A DNA stretch of 64,000 nt, taken from positions 4,721,712 through 4,785,711 of the forward strand of contig CM048841.1 in the NCBI GenBank assembly GCA_026545765.1, in the 5' to 3' direction. Every line of letters starts with the position of its first letter. Positions within the stretch are counted from its first letter, which is position 1. This DNA is from Plantago major (Eukaryota; Streptophyta; Magnoliopsida; Lamiales; Plantaginaceae). A model generated the notes under the pieces. That model saw only the letters and a program-made list of their open reading frames with translations. It did no database searches and was not told the origin of the DNA. This document shows positions 21,886 through 34,249 of this stretch, one piece after another. The position numbers were made by a program, and so were the translations under genes.

Positions 21886-24157
21886 TTAATATTTGATGTA
21901 TCTATGCCTGTTACGCAGATTATATCTCTGTGAACTTGTGTTGGGCTCAAGTGAATTTTCTCCTACTTCCTCTGCAAACATATAGTCAGGATCCTCTAAT
22001 TTACTGACATCTTCCGGTAACTCTGCTTCTACCCATGAAGACCAATTCACCTCACTATCCTCGTCAATTTCATATTCCAATTCTTTGTATCTTTGCATTC
22101 CATTGACCTTGTCAATCAGTGTCAATAGTATCTGATGATTCAGAACATCATAATCCCTGCATAATTGACAAAACAGCCATTAGACTTTAAGACACTACTG
22201 GTGAGAATCTCATAACCACGAGTCCACTATTCCCAAATGGATGTTTAAAGTATCACCTGTATGTCCAAATAGCGTATAGAAGTTGAATTGCGGCCAGAAT
22301 TAGGAACAGTGATCTGACTGAGATTACGGTCCATGCCTGAGGTTCTAAACTGAATGTTGTGAAGCGGATTATACTCAACTCAATGAAGAGTGCCACACAT
22401 AATCCTGCAAAAGTAACAAATTATGTGGTCTAAAGTGCAGGAAAGGAAAGGATACTATAGAAATATCAACTTGAGTTGAAGTTGTAAATGTTTACTTACC
22501 TACATAAAGCCTGGTTCTGACATTGTATGTTTGCTTCATACTTGTGAACATGTAAAGAACAAAGATCAGTAATGAGTAGATGATGAATACTTTGACTGAT
22601 CTTGATTCATTCAGCATTTCAGTATGCAATGCGAATAGCTTGTCTATGGCATTCAGCATTCTCGCTTGCTTGGATTCAAAAGCTTCCTGAGAAAAGTGTT
22701 GTAATTATGAGAAAACGCTATAGCAGTGTTATCAGTGCAATGTTATCGAAGGAGTGAATCAACTAACCTGAGCTGCTAAAATAGTCTTTGAATTCTCTGC
22801 TAGATGATTATGCACTTGCTGAAGTTGTTTCTGACGTAGAAGAAGCTCCTCTTGTTGTTTTTTGCCAAATTCAGCTAACTGTTGTAAAGTACCCCTGCAT
22901 ATATTAGAACGGTAACTGTGAATTCGTTTTGATTATTTCATTTCGTGATGCAATTTTCGTAGAATATTTCCTGTGCTATTACCTGCTTTCTTCCAGGGCT
23001 TCGGATTGAAACTTTGTGAGAAGATGAAGACCATCAAGAGCTGTCAATTGACCTTCTAGGAGTAGTTTCTGCTTATCCAGAGCACTCCCTGTCAAATTCT
23101 CGATGTCATCTGCTTTATTCTGCAGATTTGTCATTTTTGAGAACATTTCTCCTCCAACTCTACCAATCTCCTTCTCTATTTCAACTGTTTCATTCTTCAA
23201 GTAAGTGATTTCTTCCCCCAGACTATGATATGAATCATGAAGCATTTCCATCCCTTCATCCAACTTGTCTTTCATTTTCCGCTGACCGTCTACTAGTTCT
23301 TCTTGAGAATCTGCTATTCCTTTGGATTGCTCGTAAACTTTCCGTGAATGCTCCTTTAGAACATTTACATTATCTTGAACTTCTTTTGACGTTTGCACAA
23401 TATGTTGAGTATGCAGATCAATAGATTCCAAAGAACCATGTATCTCCTTCGAATTCTGCAATAGAATCTTCCCTCGTCCTTCAATAACCTCTAGTTTCGC
23501 TTCTGCATATTCTGCAGATAATTTCAAGTCGTTTACCAGCCTCTCAGTTTGATGCTTGAATGCAAGAATCCTGCAGAATCAAGAATCCCACCAGCATTAT
23601 ATATCCCGTTTGAGAGAATCGGAAGCGAAATAAGCATAAGAAACAGGTAAACAATGAACTTACTGCAATTGATGGCAGATGGAGTCAATCTGGAGAAAAT
23701 ACAGCCCATAAGTTTTGTGGTGATCATCATCCAACTTCTTCACACAATCAATGGTGGGACGTTTCCGACTACAGCTCGGAAACGGGATTCTCCCAGTATG
23801 CCTCAAATAGCAATCACTCAGCTCCCAGGTAAGTCTATCTTTCAAATCTTGATCTGAAAGAATTTTAGAACACCCCGCGAAAAGGTTGCTATACGCATTC
23901 ACCCAACAAGACGTTGGTGCACGCATCTGTGACTTGGCGGCATTAATCAACTCCACAGCTTTTTCATCATCATTCAGGTTCTCAAGAGCGAATTGCGCCC
24001 CAACAAGCTTGGGGACAGTCGAATGATCATCTGTAGGATTCGGTTTGCTGTCACTCTCTTGATTCGACGAAAAGAACCAGCCTCCCCATGATTCTCCCAC
24101 CTGCGATAACAGAAGTACGGACAAAAGCAGGGCGAAACTCTGTCGTTGATGGCTCAT
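21886..24157 (-). CDS. GEX1: GEX1 (KAR5/Brambleberry family nuclear-fusion protein), 6 exons
   Basis: Minus-strand exons are 23664-24157, 22983-23570, 22768-22894, 22500-22686, 22257-22404 and 21886-22156, all with GT..AG borders. Together they give 604 codons plus TAA without a break, close to known GEX1 length. The start chosen (24157) gives a signal peptide (MSHQRQSFALLLSVLLLSQV). An upstream in-frame ATG at 24226 is less likely. Residues ~75-165 carry the cysteine-rich KAR5 region (SCWVNAYSNLFAGCS, LSDCYLRHTGRIPFPSC, ICHQLQ). A long coiled coil follows (VYEQSKGIADSQEELVDGQR). Three membrane segments lie near 436-452, 467-479 and 492-511, then an acidic tail ending RNRHRYIKY. The family acts in the nuclear envelope during gamete and embryo nuclear fusion. 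Expression timing cannot be read here. Confidence 0.95.
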
Positions 24158-24234
24158 AATCGAAAACCTACAGCACGAACCGGTTAGATTTCGTATCTGC
24201 GTATAAGTTTGGAGATGTCCCATCAAGTGTGTGT

Positions 24235-24242
24235 GTTATATA
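24235..24242 (-). promoter_or_regulatory. Possible TATA box of GEX1
   Basis: The minus strand reads TATATAAC about 80 bp upstream of the chosen GEX1 start codon, a workable TATA distance for a short 5' UTR. This rests on position and motif only. Confidence 0.3.
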
Positions 24243-26424
24243 CAAGGTGGACGAAAGGGAGAGGTGAAAGTGATGTGAAGCTTGGCCTCCAAGTATGGAA
24301 AGAGTCTTCAGAGTGAAGACAGAAACATTAGGAATTTTCATAATCTAATGTTGTATGGAAAGTGACATGGAGAAAAATATAGGTAAGCTTTGATGATATA
24401 GGAAATTATAGATCTTCATCATGTTTATACCATATTCTTTAACAACATGAACTTACTAAACTACACTCAGGTGTCATTAATGTGATCTTTCAAGTTAATG
24501 GTCTTCTCTTTATGCAAGATTTGGTATTAAATGTTAATTCTGTACATGTGTTTCCGCCATCCTCTCTCTTTCTTTTAAACACTACATAGAATTCAATTCG
24601 TCAATACTCGAAAAAATCAAATTTAGAAAAACAATAAAACAGTAGAAAAAAATCGAATTTAGAAAAAATAAAAGAGATTAAAATAAAAAAATTATAATTA
24701 TCACATTTAAGATATGAGTAATGAAAATAATTGCACAAAAAAAATACATAATAGAAATTAAAAGAACAAAGAAATGGATAAAAGAAAAAAATCCAAAATG
24801 AAGAGGAAAAAGAAAGAAAGAAAAGCAAGGAAAAAAAGAAAAAGCAAAACAAAAAGGACAAAGTGAAAAAAAAAACAGAATAACAAAAGAAAGAAAAGAA
24901 AACGGGTGAGGCGCGTCTCAAGAAACGCAATGAGACGCCGCCGCACAGGTTTTCACCTCCCTCACGCAAGCCTTAGATGTTATGGGGACTGGGAGTTTAA
25001 CGATATACAAAACCTTACATAGCATGTGGGCCCCTCTTGAATGCATAATCTAGGCGTATAGTCCACATTTTATATAAGAACGTGTACTAGTGATACGTCA
25101 GTACCATTTAAAATAAGAACGTGTACCATGTATATATACGTCTCTACCATTTAGGTTCTAACTTTACGTGTAATATACACCGGAGTTAAGAGTTCCAATA
25201 TGACTCCAAGGCCAAAGCTACAACAAAAGCCATAGAGAATCTTAAAAGAATATGATGCTCGGCTACTTCTGAGGTTATTTAAGTTCTGTAAATTTAACAA
25301 GACAAAATACTTGCGAACAAAATTTAACCTCTCGTGAAAAAACGTTAACGCAAATGAAGAATTAGCTTTGTGTTTACCTGGTACAGGAAAGGTTTGATAC
25401 AATTTCCTGCTGTGTCTTTTTCTGCATTATCACAAGTCAGAGCATTGTGAAATTACATTCCTTGAATGTAAATGGCCTGGAATATTAAACGGTTGCTTTC
25501 CATTTTAATTAACTTACTATATTATTGCCTGAAAAATAAAATATGAAGAGGTTTTGTGACCTTTCTGTTTACTCCATGCCCGTTGGAACCACTTCACTAT
25601 TTCGATTAGATATGGAACCACTTCACCTCTAATTGATAGAGTTTTGACTATTTGGACTACCATAGTTACTCAGGAACTGCACGTTGTATTCTAAACCAAC
25701 ATATATTATTTCTCGTACACTGTGACCTTATTCGTGTACACACTGGGAACTTTCCAATGCGTCACCATACTAATATTAAATCAATGTTTACTTCTAAAGT
25801 TCTTATTGATGGATTTTCGAAAATAAAAGTGTACTTAATATTGTTGGTATGAATAATGTTTTCAGTCCGTTAAAACTATTTGGAATTTTGGGATGTTACA
25901 TTCACCCATCCTAAATTGCACGATGGGGAGTCGCACCTGTCTGGACTAACCACCACACACCTTGTGGATTATGGTTGGCTTGGCTCTGATACCAGTTTGT
26001 AATGGTTGACCCGACCATTTAGGGCGTTGCTGTTACTCATATACCGCTCTTTAGGTGATATGATAGCCCCACAAACCAATACATGTATTTTACTGTACAC
26101 TTTAGTTTCGCTCGTGCACACACCTAGAATCTTGTTGTAGGCCATTGTAATATTTTCTATGCAGATTAGTAGTTTCACGTATAGTGTTAAGGTTAAGACC
26201 TCAATAGAATGTGATTCGAAAACATATATTCACAAGGAATTAAACACACAAATCTATGCATCAATCACACATTTTGTAATGAAAAACAAAATACACAGAA
26301 TCTTCAGAATTATTTACAAGAGAACTCATGCAAATCACAAAGCTCAAGTAAATAAACGCAAAAGAAAAATTGAAAGAGATTGCACACAACAGAACATGAA
26401 AGATCATGCATCATGCATATCTGT
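24243..26424. other. Intergenic with an LTR-style primer site
   Basis: 24600-24960 is A-rich on the plus strand and gives meaningless Phe/Leu/Tyr-rich frames on the minus strand. At 25983-25994 the minus strand reads TGGTATCAGAGC, the initiator tRNA-Met primer site, next to a presumed LTR end (ccattacaaac). A decayed LTR retroelement probably lies around 25880-26160. No gene seen. Confidence 0.45.
25983..25994 (-). other. tRNA-iMet primer-binding site of a decayed LTR element
   Basis: Exact TGGTATCAGAGC on the minus strand. The presumed LTR lies at higher coordinates (about 25995-26160). No matching second LTR was found nearby. Confidence 0.5.
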
Positions 26425-29241
26425 CTATCTTCCAAAAAACTTGCCTATCTTATCATCGGCATATCCGAAATAAGCACTTCCCCAGCTCCTTTTCAACATC
26501 AGAACTCCAATGACACCCCAAAATCCAGTGGCGAAACCACTTATTACCACTCCAACAAACCATACCGCATCAGCATGGTCTTCTTCATCTCCTGCTTCAT
26601 GACTTTCCGCCTTTGGGCCATTTCCTTCTCCGCGACATTTCTGCATGAGCAGTGGAGCTCCACATAGTCCAAGATTCCCATCATAGATGGAAGGGTCTAG
26701 AAAAGTTTGCAGTTGTGTACCTGTTGGGATTTGTCCTGACAAATTGTTGTACGATAAGTTCAATAGACTCAAAAACTTTAAATGTGATAAACTCTCTGTA
26801 ATCTCCCCGGTAAGATAGTTGTTCGAAAGATCAAGAGATTCCAACATGCTCATGTCTCCAATTCTTTGTGGAATATGACCTTGCAAATGATTATGTGATA
26901 AGTTCAAACCAATTAGGGCAACGAGTCTTGTGAGCTCCAAAGGAATTTCACCGGTAAGATTGTTACAAGAAAGATCCATATTCACTACGTATGGAAGCAT
27001 TTCAGAGTAGTACTCCATTACCTTTCCTTTGATCACTTGCTTTAGACTTGTGCTTTGCACGAATGACATATCCGTTGAATTATTGGTAACCATGCCTGAG
27101 AAATTGCCAAAACAACGTGGAACATTTCCTATCAAATGATTATTAGCAAGGTCCAATATTTGCAAACGGGACAGTTGACAAAAATCAAGAGGAATTCTTC
27201 CAGAGAACATGTTATTACTTAATCTAAGCACATTTATACCAAGCAGATCATTGCCAATCCATTCGGGTAACTCTCCTGAAATTTTGTTCTCCCCGATATC
27301 TAGAACTTTTAGTTGAGTGCAGTTTCTTAGAGTAGAAGGGAACTCTCCTGTAAATTTGTTGTTACTCAACTGTAGCCATTCCAGTTTGTAAGCCTCACCA
27401 AAAAAATTTGGGATATCATCTGAGAACTCATTCATTGATAATGCAAGATGTTGAAGCATGCTTAGGTTTGGAATATTACCCGATAAATGGTTTCTTGAGA
27501 CATCCACGTATATTAGCTGGCTGCAATTTTTAAGACTAGAAGGAATTTCTCCTGTAAATCTGTTATTGAGCAAACTCAGTGTTCCCAATGGACAAGACTC
27601 ACCAACAGAGTTTGGGATGTCACCTGACAACTCGTTCCATAATAGTTGAACCTCTGAGCCTAATTTCCACCAACAATCTGGAAGATTACCTGATAAATGA
27701 TTTATGGAGAAATCTATAACATAGTAAGGTTTGCTTTTGCATAATGAGTCGGGTATTGATCCCTCGATATTGTTATTGGATATGTCAAACTGCATATATG
27801 GGCTTGAATGGTTTCCTAATGAAGTAGGAATGTCCCCATTTAGTTGATTAGAACTGAGATCTAAGTTCCACAAGGCACTAAGATTTCCAAGTGATGATGG
27901 GATAAGACCTGAAAGTTGATTGAATGACATATCAAAATATTCCAAGGCTCTCAAGTTTCCGATGGCGAAAGGGATGGAACCATTCAATCTATTGCCAGAT
28001 AAATCTAAAGTTCCCAAGGCTGATAAGTTGCCAATAGAGGTTGGAATATGACCGCTCATGTTATTCGCTCCAAGATCAAGAAACTTCAATTTTCTGAATG
28101 CACCAATCTGCTCTGGCAACTGACCGTAAAAATGGTTTAACCCCAAATCTAGTGTAGCTAATTTGTGGTTCGGACATCTCGATAGGTTAAGAAGAAACAA
28201 ACTTGATATGTCCCCAAAGAAATGATTACCACCTAGTTCCAGTGATTCCATGTGACAGTTATTTTGCACGAGTTTAGAGATTGAATCAGCATTACAGTTT
28301 AGTGAGTTGGAAGTAAGGTCGAGTCGGGCAAGGTTTGTTAATCTATCTAGACTAACCTCACTGCAAGAGTTGTACTTGTTGTCTCTGAGGTAGAGGTTTC
28401 TTAGAGAAGTCATATTTTCGAGAAAATAGGGAAGCTCTCCATCTAATGAGTTCCCTCTTAAATCAAGGTCTTGGACATTTGAAAGCAATGTATTTACAAA
28501 ATCATGTCCTAGGTTTCTATTATGAAGTTTACAAGCTGGCATATGTAAAACTTCAATGGAAGGGAGCAAATTGAGTACCTTGAGCAAATCTTTTGTTTGA
28601 TTGAGATTCACAAAGCTCAAATCCAGATGGCTGAGTAAAGAAAGACGAGAAACCCACATAAAATCATCGATAATCAGCTCCCCAATATCAAGATTATAAC
28701 TTAGATCAAGCACACTCAAACGTGAAAGATTCCCTAGATGATGAGGCACAACACCGGTGAAGTTTGCAAAGGAGAGATTCAGATAATGCAGTTGTTTCAA
28801 CTGTCCCATAAACTCCGGAATTGGGCTCCCCAGAAAGTCATTCCTGCTGAGGTCAACGTAACTCAAATGCTCCAGCTCCAATATGGAAGAATCAATCATT
28901 TCACTCGATAACAATCTGGAAGAAGAACCAAAATGGTGGTTTTTGTTTTGGAGATCTAGAGCAATAACATGTCCAGATAGATTGTCACACTCGACACCTA
29001 TCCATCTGCAACAGTTGATGCTTGTGTTCCATGATGACAATCGACCGGAAGGATCAGAGAAGCTTGCCTTGAGTTTCAGAAGGGCGTTCATTTCCACTAT
29101 AACACATCCAAAATTTGCATTTACTTCTTTCGACAAGCAACACATCATTGTAGAGTGTGTAACTAAAAACAAAATGAAATAGATGTGAGTGGCAGAAGAC
29201 ATGATCTCAGAAACCAAATATGATTTCAGGCAGAAATTCAA
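26425..29241 (-). CDS. Leucine-rich repeat receptor-like protein (EIX2/Cf type), no kinase
   Basis: A single 938-codon exon on the minus strand. A signal peptide lies near residues 14-36; the internal ATG at codon 14 (29202) is the likelier start because the hydrophobic stretch begins just after it. The LRR N-cap (NALLKLKASFSDPSGRLSSW, then the paired cysteines of NCCRWIGVEC) spans about 47-86. About 28-30 LRRs with xxLxLxxNxLxGxIP spacing follow, broken near the C-terminus by an island-like stretch (NNSTDMSFVQSTSLKQVIKG). Next come the C-cap (CGAPLLMQKC), an acidic patch (EAGDEEDHADA), one membrane helix (894-916) and a 22-residue tail ending KIGKFFGR. This is RLP architecture: a plasma-membrane receptor that signals through partner kinases, commonly in defence. 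The ligand is unknown. The reading frame is intact. Confidence 0.95.
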   Translation of the reverse strand: MNFCLKSYLVSEIMSSATHIYFILFLVTHSTMMCCLSKEVNANFGCVIVEMNALLKLKASFSDPSGRLSSWNTSINCCRWIGVECDNLSGHVIALDLQNKNHHFGSSSRLLSSEMIDSSILELEHLSYVDLSRNDFLGSPIPEFMGQLKQLHYLNLSFANFTGVVPHHLGNLSRLSVLDLSYNLDIGELIIDDFMWVSRLSLLSHLDLSFVNLNQTKDLLKVLNLLPSIEVLHMPACKLHNRNLGHDFVNTLLSNVQDLDLRGNSLDGELPYFLENMTSLRNLYLRDNKYNSCSEVSLDRLTNLARLDLTSNSLNCNADSISKLVQNNCHMESLELGGNHFFGDISSLFLLNLSRCPNHKLATLDLGLNHFYGQLPEQIGAFRKLKFLDLGANNMSGHIPTSIGNLSALGTLDLSGNRLNGSIPFAIGNLRALEYFDMSFNQLSGLIPSSLGNLSALWNLDLSSNQLNGDIPTSLGNHSSPYMQFDISNNNIEGSIPDSLCKSKPYYVIDFSINHLSGNLPDCWWKLGSEVQLLWNELSGDIPNSVGESCPLGTLSLLNNRFTGEIPSSLKNCSQLIYVDVSRNHLSGNIPNLSMLQHLALSMNEFSDDIPNFFGEAYKLEWLQLSNNKFTGEFPSTLRNCTQLKVLDIGENKISGELPEWIGNDLLGINVLRLSNNMFSGRIPLDFCQLSRLQILDLANNHLIGNVPRCFGNFSGMVTNNSTDMSFVQSTSLKQVIKGKVMEYYSEMLPYVVNMDLSCNNLTGEIPLELTRLVALIGLNLSHNHLQGHIPQRIGDMSMLESLDLSNNYLTGEITESLSHLKFLSLLNLSYNNLSGQIPTGTQLQTFLDPSIYDGNLGLCGAPLLMQKCRGEGNGPKAESHEAGDEEDHADAVWFVGVVISGFATGFWGVIGVLMLKRSWGSAYFGYADDKIGKFFGR

Positions 29242-30327
29242 GAAATTAAAATCAATAATATTTACTTTTTTTGCTGGTAGTGTAGTTGATATATATCTGC
29301 AAAACTAAGTATAAATTTGTGATTAGGTGATAACTGCTGCTTTTATGGTAAAATTAACTAGGCTTTCAATATACTCAAATTAATTAAAATACATATATAT
29401 AGCCGTGTGGACCTGATCATCAGGGCAAGTCTTGAGCATCAGGCCGGCTGTCTACGTAAATTGGACTGCTACTGCTGAAATATATTTTTAAAAAAATTCA
29501 TTCAGATCCGATATGACCAAGTCGATTAACTCATTACTTTTTGAGGGCTTTTCTAGTGGTTTTACATTTAAAAGGTTTGGATCGAGATTTGATTCAGTGA
29601 ACTTGAGTCTCTTACCGCTTGAGCCTGCTGAAATATAATTAGTTTCAATCTTAAACATCAAGTAAAAAGACTCCACAACTATTATTTTATCAAAAAGTAA
29701 TCTTACCTTATTTTTTTAACACAAAAAGCAAACGGAAAACTATTCTTGGGACGGAAGAAGTACAAAATTGGCATAAAAGTTAAATATATTGGAAAACACA
29801 TCAAACAATGCTAATTAGTATTCTAGTGATTATGGTGTTTTAATTCCTAGTGATAAATACTTAAGAATACATACACAGTCACAAGATAGGGTCTTTTGTG
29901 TAGTGATTCAAATTAAATAGGTACACAAAATATATACCAACCAAACTAGTATAGCATAGGTATAAAAAACCACGCCAGTCCAGAAGGTCTGGATCAATGA
30001 GTAGTCGGATTGCTATGAAAATACGGAAATGGAATTCAAAAGTGGCCCCATGTTTAAGTAATGAAATGCAACTCCACCCCTGGATTTATAATGCATTGCA
30101 GAAGGAGCGACAAATTAAAATTGAAATGCACACACTAAATATTATCTATGCATAGTTTACCATTACATGATACAGCCTGAAGAATCTTCTTACATCTAAT
30201 AACCTGCAAATATATTGAACTACCTAACAAACAAAATGTAACATTACAAGCCAAAATTTCTTATTCAGTTCTAATATGATCGTCTGGTTCAAACAAAATG
30301 TAACATTAACAAGCCAAAATTTCTACA
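29242..30327. other. Intergenic between two minus-strand receptor genes
   Basis: AT-rich. 29690-29765 ends in attcttgggacggaagaagta, which looks like one end of a decayed Stowaway-like MITE. The promoter of the receptor-like protein should lie just above 29241 (a tatatat run near 29290, minus strand). The 3' UTR of the receptor kinase lies below 30328. Confidence 0.4.
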
Positions 30328-33300
30328 CTAACGGCCTGTGAACTGAGTATGCGACATGGTGGCGTTAGAGGCTTCTGTACCCGAAGATGTAACAAAAGAA
30401 ACATCGACAACGCTCCCAGAGTTAATGAACGATGAGGGCCGGTTTAGAGGTCTTGTCTCCTGTTCATTGTTACTCAAGAGCATCACAAGGATTTCAGACA
30501 TTGTAGGCCTTGTGGAAGGAGGTGACTGAGTGCAAATCAACGCGATTTCCACTAGTTTCTTCACATCTTCAGGTTTGTAATCACTCTGATCCAATGCTGG
30601 GTCAACTATTTGGTCATGTGTGCTACTCTCATATAGTTTCCATGCCTATAGTCATTGCAAATTATAACAATTTAAGATTTACTGGCATCTATACGCGTTC
30701 ATTTAATCAAATTTTCGAAATAGAAGCGAATGATATGGATGTACCTCTTCAAGTAGATACTCAGTATCAGAGTCGGCATTCATGGCAGTGCATTTTCGCC
30801 CACTTATGATTTCAAGAATTACAACTCCAAAGCTGTAGGTATCGACTTTCTCTGATAAATGCCCATGGAGTGCGTATTCTGGTGCCGTGTAACCCCTGAA
30901 GATACAACAGAAGAGAAAGCATGTAATTAAAACTGGCCTATTAGAGACGTTTTCTGAAACTGAAAGATGCATGAACTTACAAGGTCCCTGCAAATTTAGT
31001 GCTAACATGGCTCTGATTCTCTGGTAGAAGCCTTGCCAAACCAAAATCTGCAATCTTGGCTTGAAACTCGCCGTCTAGCAGAATATTTCCAGGCTTTATA
31101 TCTCTGTGTATGATGGTTACATGGAATTGTTCATGCAAATATGCAAGGCCCCTAGCTGTTCCGAATATTATGTCAAACCGTTGTTTCCAGGTTAGCATGA
31201 CTTCTTGTTTCTCGCCTGTCATTCGTATGAATTGAGCATAATTTTCAATTTACAGAACAACATACATATAAACGGTTCTCATATGAAGCACCATACCGTA
31301 TAGATATCTGTCAAGGCTTGAATTGGCCATGTACTCGTAGACAAGAAGGAGCTCTGATCCTTTGCTACAGCATCCTAAGAGACGAACCAGATTGCGATGA
31401 TGAACATTACTTATAAGTCTAACTTCAGTCTCAAAATCTGCCTTTGCTCTGCTGTAGCGTATATCCAGCCTCTTGACAGCAACAATATTACCATTTTTTA
31501 AAGTTGCCTGGAAGTTTATAATCCTTTAGTTAGAACAGTACATGAAACACAACACAATACCAAAGTCCTAGCTTCTTATATATATATATATATATATACC
31601 TTGTACACGTCGCCAAAACCACCTTCTCCTAACTTATTTTCTTCACTGAAGTTCGTTGTTGCAGATTTTAAGTCCTTATAACTGTATCGATTAGGTCCTT
31701 GTAGTTCAGTTGCTCCCAATATATCACCTAGATGAAAAGTAGAAACATAAATCATTTTTGCAATCAGGCCATTTCACAACACACATCCCATTTGCTTCTA
31801 ACAGAACTTTCAATTGATGAAATGATGTATTAGTTACCTCTTCCAGCTTTTTGCGCGTTTCTTGAAAACTTATACCATAAAAACAAAGCAATCAGTATCA
31901 GAAGAAGCCCTGCACCTCCAACAGCTCCCCCAATAATTGCATTTCTGCTACTGGAACTCCCTAAAACCATTAAATACACGGTTTACTTGAAATTATCCAG
32001 ATCGTGCACATAAGTTCCGTACAATGTGTTCACATATAGTACCTAATTGAGCATGTGAATGATAATAAGATCATTTATTTTCAACTTACCTCCTCCTCCA
32101 CCTAGGAAAGGTGCTATATTTACTGTCTGATTAGCAGCAAAAAACGGGGTGACAGAGTAACGAACAAAACAGGCTGCATCAAAAGCCCTTCCATCGGCAT
32201 TTGGCAAACATCCGCCTATGTTCCCTTGTGCAACAGTCAAGCAGTCTTGGCAACCTGTTTGGCTTATTGATTCAGCACATTGTGCCACACCGTAAATTGT
32301 TAAGTTGTCACCAGTCGTGACAGGCTGCGTAGTGGCTGCATAGTAGCCTTGGATTCTTGGCGTCGCGAGCTGAAGATTTTGCAGCATTGTTTGAGCCGCT
32401 GTGGTAAATGCAGATGGCTGAGGGGCAGTTACGTTTCCACATATTTGAGCATTTCCAGGAAGTGTAGACTGATCATAGAACGTGTTGCTCTCGTACCTTC
32501 AAAATCAGTAAGTTTCCAAACAAAAGTTAGTAATTACTAGTAATACATACCACGCGCCGCCTGCTATCATTTGTGAAGAAAAGTGAGTTTTGGGGTTTGT
32601 CTGCAAACTTCTGGGAATATAAGGACCTATCTGCAATTGTTTGTAAAGAGAAAAGCGGGATTGATCTGCGACCGTCAGATCATAACATATTTAGTTATAA
32701 TCTAACGGCTGCTGCTGCTCGTTCCTGTTCTTCATCAGCTTTATAAAGGAAATCCGTTTCTGATCATTTGCAGTTAAAATTCATATACAATAATCACTTG
32801 CAGAGAGATAGTTGATTGTTTAGAGCTAGAATTGAGGGTTATCATCCGGTTTGTGGAGATAATTCGACGCCATAGCTAGCTTGATCAAAGCTCTGTAAGT
32901 TACTTCATTCATTTCAGAAAAAGTGTTACATTTTACTATTCTGCGGTCAACTGTCTCCGCGTTTGACCACAATTTACTCTTAAATGATATTAATAAATAA
33001 ATTATTAAAATTATATAATGAAAATTTAGTAATTAAATTTTTATTATATAATTTTATTAAATTATTTACTATTATCGTTTATGAGTAATTTGTGGTCAAA
33101 CTCGAAGACAGTTGACCGGTCAAAGTAAAAATGTAACACTTTTTCGTACTTCAATTCTTAGTAAATTAGTGGTTGATTCTCCCAGGCAGTAGGCCGATAC
33201 TGGCGTGCCGAAGCTCGTAAATCTCTGGTGTTGTGTATTTCATGCTTTATTGTTCTTAGATTTCGTGTTTGATTGCTTGCATCAAGGTTTCACCATTGTT

Positions 33301-34208
33301 GAGTTAGTTAATTCTTTGTAGTTTGTGTTTGGCAATTTGATCGATTGATTAGTGAAACCTAACATCATTATTGGGCCAAATGGAAAATCTATACTGCCTC
33401 AACCCCACTGTTATGATGAAGGGTTGTTACCACTATACACCGTATCTAACAAATTGAGCCTAACACATGGAAATTTAACACGAAATAACCAAATTTTTGT
33501 TTCTATCCAAACAACCAAAATCGTGAAATCTCTTAGTGTAAAATCCCGGAATTTATTTTTGGACCGTCTATTAATTTGTGGAGCTGAAATTAATTATACA
33601 GACGTGTGTTGCACATGATTTTATTAGTCACTATTTTATCGACAGATAATCCCGAAGGATTTCGCAAAAGACTAAATTGATTAATTATAGGGCTTACCAC
33701 AATATTCATACTGACTACTACTCGCCGTTAGTTGGCCGCAAAAGAGAAGGGAGTGGTTTAGTTTTGAGGTCAGAATTATACAAGTATTGGTACGGACTTT
33801 CTGGTCAAGAAGCTTGATGCTCAGGTAATTAGCAAATTTGGTTGCTTTGTAGTCGGCGAACTATCTTGTCGCTAATTATGCAATTAATTAACGATGAGTT
33901 GTTTCTGGTTTATGATGAAGAAACCATGTCTACACCTTGCTATTTTGTACAAATAGAGAGACTTGATTTGTCCAAAGATTAAGGGTCACGTCATGTGTGA
34001 TTGGATGATGCTATCTCTCAATTTTGCTGAACCATGATAGTGGACGTGATGAGTTGCTTGAGTGAATTTCTTGGATCAGAACCTGACCGATTCACTTGTG
34101 GACGGAGGTGAATAGAATTAAAGTGTTTTGGGAGCTAGATACATTGATTGGATATCAGTTTAAAAGTAGGGAAGTGTTTGACACTTTTGTTTTATTTTAT
34201 TGTTATAG

Positions 34209-34249
<41 letters not shown>

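Noticed and set aside
24601..24969. Minus-strand open frames rich in Phe, Leu, Tyr and Ser
   Set aside because: They come from A-rich plus-strand sequence with low complexity; no domain, no coding texture.
26380..29182. Plus-strand frames opposite the receptor-like protein
   Set aside because: Antisense shadows of an intact LRR gene.
32043..32387. Separate short gene with a single DUF26 domain
   Set aside because: It is exon 2 of the receptor kinase; splice sites and frame join it to 36525-36907 and to the membrane exon.
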